A DNA stretch of 36,507 nucleotides from Planctomycetota bacterium (GTDB lineage Bacteria; Planctomycetota; UBA1135). The notes beneath the pieces were generated by a model that did not search any database, was not told where the DNA came from, and saw only the letters and a program-made list of their open reading frames with translations. A program made the translations under genes and the position numbers. Positions within the stretch are counted from its first letter, which is position 1. Every line of letters starts with the position of its first letter. The stretch is taken from NCBI GenBank assembly GCA_030749235.1, contig JASMKM010000092.1, positions 1 through 36,507 of the forward strand, read 5' to 3'. Of this stretch, positions 33,929 to 36,507 are shown one piece after another.

Positions 33929-35944
33929 TCAACTTCTGGGCATAAAACCGTCGGCAGTCATCTGGAAACTACCGCGGCCCTGGGTCTGCGAACGAAGGGC
34001 AGTGGAATAGGCCACCATCTCGGACAAGGGGACCCGCGCGTGGACCTGCTGGATGTCCCCCTCCATGGTGATGTCTAGGATTTCCGAATGGCGTTTCTGT
34101 AAATCGGCCAAAACCGCAGACAAATGCTCGTCAGGGACCTCCACATGCAGGTCCATACGTGGCTCCAAGACCACGCTGCCACTGCCCATCGCCGCCGCCA
34201 CAGCCGCCTGCAAGGCGCCCAGAAAGAAATCCAGACCCGGAGGTCTTTCACTGCTGGCGCTCCAGGATTCAATCAGCACGCGGGTCTGGGCCAAGGGGAA
34301 TCCCTCAGCCCCCACCCAACCCTGAAGCATCTGCGCTTTCTGCAGCTCATCGATTAGCCCCTGCGGCAAGGGATCCAAGCCAGGCGCCAGCATCAGTTCA
34401 GGCACCATCTTCTCGGATGGGCTCAGCCGTACGCGGACCTCCACGCGCATGCCGGTATCGCCAGGAATCTCCAGATGCCCGGCGGCCGAACACTCGCCGC
34501 CGACGGTCTCGCGATAGTTCACCCGTGGTGAGCCAGCGCGCACGTCCAGCTTGAATTGGCGCTGCAAGCGGTGCAGGTTCACTTCGAGGTGCAACTCCCC
34601 CATGCCCGACAACAAGAATCCGCCGGTGTCCTCATCCTCCTGAAAATGCAGGGTGGGATCCTCGCGTACTAGGATCGCGAGCAACTCGCCGAGGCGGTCA
34701 CGACTGGCAGCGTCGTTGGTCTCCAAGGTCTGCTGGAGCACCGGTTCAGGGAACTCGATCGAAGCCAGCAGCAGGCGGCGGTTGTCGGTGCAGAGGGTAT
34801 CACCAGTGCGCACCTGCGACATGCCAGGCACAGCCAACAGGCTGCCCGGACCACAGGAATCGAGCGCATCGCGGTGATCGGCGTGCATCGCATACAAGGC
34901 CTGCAGCTTCTCGCGTTTGCCGGTACGCGTATTGAAGAGCGCCTCGCCCTTACGGATGGTACCGCTGAAGATTCGCAGGTAAGCCAAGTCACCATGCTCC
35001 TCATGAGCCACCTTGAAGACCAAGGCCGACGTCGCCGCCTTCGGATCAGGCGCCACCTCCAGGTCGCGTCCGGTCTGAGGGTCGATTGCCATCGAAGATC
35101 CGACCTCCAAAGGCGAAGGCAACCAATCCACCACCGCATCCAACAGGGGCTGGATACCGCAGTTGTGCAGGGCCGAACCACATAGAGCTGGCACCAATTC
35201 GCGGCTGATTGTGCCTTGGCGCAGTCCCTGCTTGAGGATTTCGTTTGGCAAGTCGTCCAGGTCGAGAAAGATATCGACCCAATCATCGTTCAGCGCTGCG
35301 ACCCTCGAACACAGCTCCAGGCGAGCAGCGGCGACCCGTCCCTGCTCGGCCGGCGGTACCTTGTGAACGCTGAACTCGACGCCCAAGTCGGCCTTGTCCC
35401 AAGTCAACAACCTCTGTTCGACCAGGTCCAGCACCCCTTCCAAGTCCCTGCCTTGACCAAACGGCAACTGCACCGGGATAACGCCCTTGTGCAGGCGCTC
35501 GGCGGCCTTCGCCACTGCAGCCTCGAAGTTCGCGCCGGGGCGGTCCATCTTGTTGACAAACAACAGCATCGGCACTTCATGCTTGGAGGCTTGGCGGACC
35601 ACCGTCTCGGTCTGTGCCTGTGGCCCGGCGACAGCATCGAGCACAATCACCACGCCATCCAGCACCCTTAAGGCACGCGCCACCTCGGCTGTGAAATCGA
35701 CATGACCGGGCGTATCGATCAGCTGAAGAACAGAGTCGCGCCATGGGCAATGGGTGACGGCGGCGGTGATGGTGATGCCGCGTTCGCGCTCCTCCTCCAT
35801 CCAATCCATCGTGGCGGTGCCATCGTGGACCTCGCCCATGCGGCGCTCGACGCCGGTGTAGAACAAAATCCGCTCGGTAACGGTGGTCTTGCCAGCGTCG
35901 ATGTGGGCGAGGATGCCCAGGTTGCGGAAAGAAGCGGCTTGCAT
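33929..35944 (-). CDS. fusA2: EF-G paralogue with degenerate domain IV (EF-G2/recycling type)
   Basis: A 671-aa translational GTPase. The G domain is intact: AHIDAGKT (13-20), RGITI (55-59), DTPGH (77-81) and NKMD (131-134), followed by GSALHNCGIQPLLDAVVDWLP and a domain III ending GMGELHLEV. Domain IV after NYRETV does not carry the GG-x-GQ-x-like loop of canonical EF-G; it reads IPGDTGMRVEV, and the following segment is also divergent. Domain V recovers with PLSEMVAYSTALRSQTQGRGSF. This pattern resembles mitochondrial EF-G2 and the second EF-G of spirochaetes and planctomycetes, which act in ribosome recycling. The ATG at 35944 is chosen, 8 bp after the upstream stop. No tuf, rpsL or rpsG lies nearby. 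Confidence 0.85.
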   Translation of the reverse strand: MQAASFRNLGILAHIDAGKTTVTERILFYTGVERRMGEVHDGTATMDWMEEERERGITITAAVTHCPWRDSVLQLIDTPGHVDFTAEVARALRVLDGVVIVLDAVAGPQAQTETVVRQASKHEVPMLLFVNKMDRPGANFEAAVAKAAERLHKGVIPVQLPFGQGRDLEGVLDLVEQRLLTWDKADLGVEFSVHKVPPAEQGRVAAARLELCSRVAALNDDWVDIFLDLDDLPNEILKQGLRQGTISRELVPALCGSALHNCGIQPLLDAVVDWLPSPLEVGSSMAIDPQTGRDLEVAPDPKAATSALVFKVAHEEHGDLAYLRIFSGTIRKGEALFNTRTGKREKLQALYAMHADHRDALDSCGPGSLLAVPGMSQVRTGDTLCTDNRRLLLASIEFPEPVLQQTLETNDAASRDRLGELLAILVREDPTLHFQEDEDTGGFLLSGMGELHLEVNLHRLQRQFKLDVRAGSPRVNYRETVGGECSAAGHLEIPGDTGMRVEVRVRLSPSEKMVPELMLAPGLDPLPQGLIDELQKAQMLQGWVGAEGFPLAQTRVLIESWSASSERPPGLDFFLGALQAAVAAAMGSGSVVLEPRMDLHVEVPDEHLSAVLADLQKRHSEILDITMEGDIQQVHARVPLSEMVAYSTALRSQTQGRGSFQMTADGFMPRS

Positions 35945-35952
35945 CGTGGCGC

Positions 35953-36414
35953 CTACGCGTACAAACCAGGGTTGGTCTGTAGCCAGGCAGATGCCCAATA
36001 GTAGCCTTCCAGAAGGCTGTCGTCTCGCTTATCGAGCAGGGTCAAGGCGGCGTGCAAAGCCTCAATGCTGGCCAGTCCGGTCTCGGGGTCCTCGAACAGT
36101 TTGGACTTGCGCGGGTAGGCGGTCTGCAGGTCCTTCGGCAGGCAGCGCTTGTGGAAGTCACCATTGACAGTCTCCAACATCCGCGGCAGGTCGCGCCACG
36201 AACTGTCCACCAACAACAATGGCCGCTGATTATCGGCCTGACTCAATGGCTCGCCGCCGGGATGCAACAGGGTGACTTCCCCCACCTCAATGGCATCACC
36301 GATATCGCAGTGGATCCATTCGATTGGCAGGTCATCGCGCTGGCGCAAGGGCGTCAGGCTGCACTTCTTCTGCGATTCCTTACGCAGGCGGATGAGGATG
36401 ATTTCTGGATCCAT
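35953..36414 (-). CDS. TDD-superfamily (Tsr3/DTW-like) putative RNA aminocarboxypropyltransferase
   Basis: A 153-aa product in which the order of motifs resembles the TDD superfamily. Residues 13-20 (ESQKKCSL) recall the DPKKCT start of Tsr3; VDSSW (69-73) recalls the D-[ST/CS/GT]-W strand of Tsr3 and DTW proteins; RCLP (90-93), the basic AYPRKSK (99-105), ASIEALHAAL (115-124) and the aromatic YYW...NPGLY end (138-152) complete the pattern. Tsr3 adds aminocarboxypropyl to 18S rRNA in eukaryotes and archaea, DTW proteins to tRNA U47; both use S-adenosylmethionine. Its place 8 bp before an EF-G2-type gene supports a ribosomal role. The ATG at 36414 is preferred, since the upstream ATG (36465) falls in a hairpin. 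Function is inference. Confidence 0.6.
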   Translation of the reverse strand: MDPEIILIRLRKESQKKCSLTPLRQRDDLPIEWIHCDIGDAIEVGEVTLLHPGGEPLSQADNQRPLLLVDSSWRDLPRMLETVNGDFHKRCLPKDLQTAYPRKSKLFEDPETGLASIEALHAALTLLDKRDDSLLEGYYWASAWLQTNPGLYA

Positions 36415-36450
36415 GATGTTCTCGGTAGCCCATTGATCTGAGGAGAATTG

Positions 36451-36477
36451 CAAACAGGCCCCCATGACTGGAGGCCC
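36451..36477 (-). terminator. Terminator-like hairpin upstream of the TDD gene
   Basis: On the minus strand GGGCCTCC-AGTCAT-GGGGGCCT forms an 8-bp stem (with G-T pairs) followed by TGTTTG. It probably ends a gene beyond the window edge. A second 5-bp hairpin (ACGGC-GCGAG-GCCGT) lies at about 36482-36496. The T-run is poor. Confidence 0.45.
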
Positions 36478-36507
36478 GTGGACGGCGCGAGGCCGTGAAA
36501 CTTCGAT

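Overview
This window is a dense housekeeping segment of a bacterial chromosome. It carries the S10-spc-alpha ribosomal protein supercluster, RNA polymerase alpha, DNA polymerase III alpha, dnaX-recR, several RNA genes and a group of metabolic or GTPase genes. Almost everything lies on the minus strand; the only convincing plus-strand gene is dnaE. I saw no mobile element, CRISPR array, phage gene or defence island.

Organism (inference): a moderately GC-rich Gram-negative-type bacterium. Several traits point towards Planctomycetota or a related PVC-like lineage: no rpmD between rpsE and rplO, no rpsD or map in the spc/alpha region, a large Big_5-type secreted lipoprotein, a GspC-like PDZ protein, and an EF-G2-type factor instead of fusA-tuf next to rpsJ. 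This assignment is moderate to weak. 16S rRNA or concatenated ribosomal protein phylogeny would settle it.

Layout, left to right. 1-2871: an open-ended gene for a large secreted or lipidated protein with Ig-like (Big_5) motifs. 3094-8314: pyrB with a fused PyrI-type zinc domain, a C-terminally short MnmE-like GTPase, coaX, a GspC-like PDZ membrane protein and obgE. Transcription runs obgE to pyrB, downstream of a strong terminator that follows rpmA. 8428-11760: rpmA, rplU, an RNase E/G-family gene, HPr, EIIA(Ntr/Fru-type) and hpf, a group for RNA decay and ribosome control. 11795-16399: truA, recR, ybaB, dnaX, the 4.5S SRP RNA gene, two tRNA-Ser genes, tadA and tRNA-Arg(ACG). The tadA-ffs-dnaX-ybaB-recR order is an old synteny also known from Firmicutes. 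16511-20017: dnaE on the plus strand, ending at a symmetrical terminator shared with the converging ribosomal operon. 20154-33770: rpsJ to rplQ, read right to left, from a recognisable promoter at 33871-33898. 33929-36414: an EF-G paralogue with a degenerate domain IV, preceded by a small Tsr3/DTW-like (TDD superfamily) gene probably for RNA modification.

The most unusual items are the TDD-superfamily gene coupled to an EF-G2-type factor directly upstream of the ribosomal operon, an insertion of about 33 residues near the N-terminus of L16, the PyrB-zinc-domain fusion that lacks the allosteric domain, the MnmE-like protein without its catalytic C-terminus, and an acidic insertion in the S1 domain of the RNase E/G homologue.
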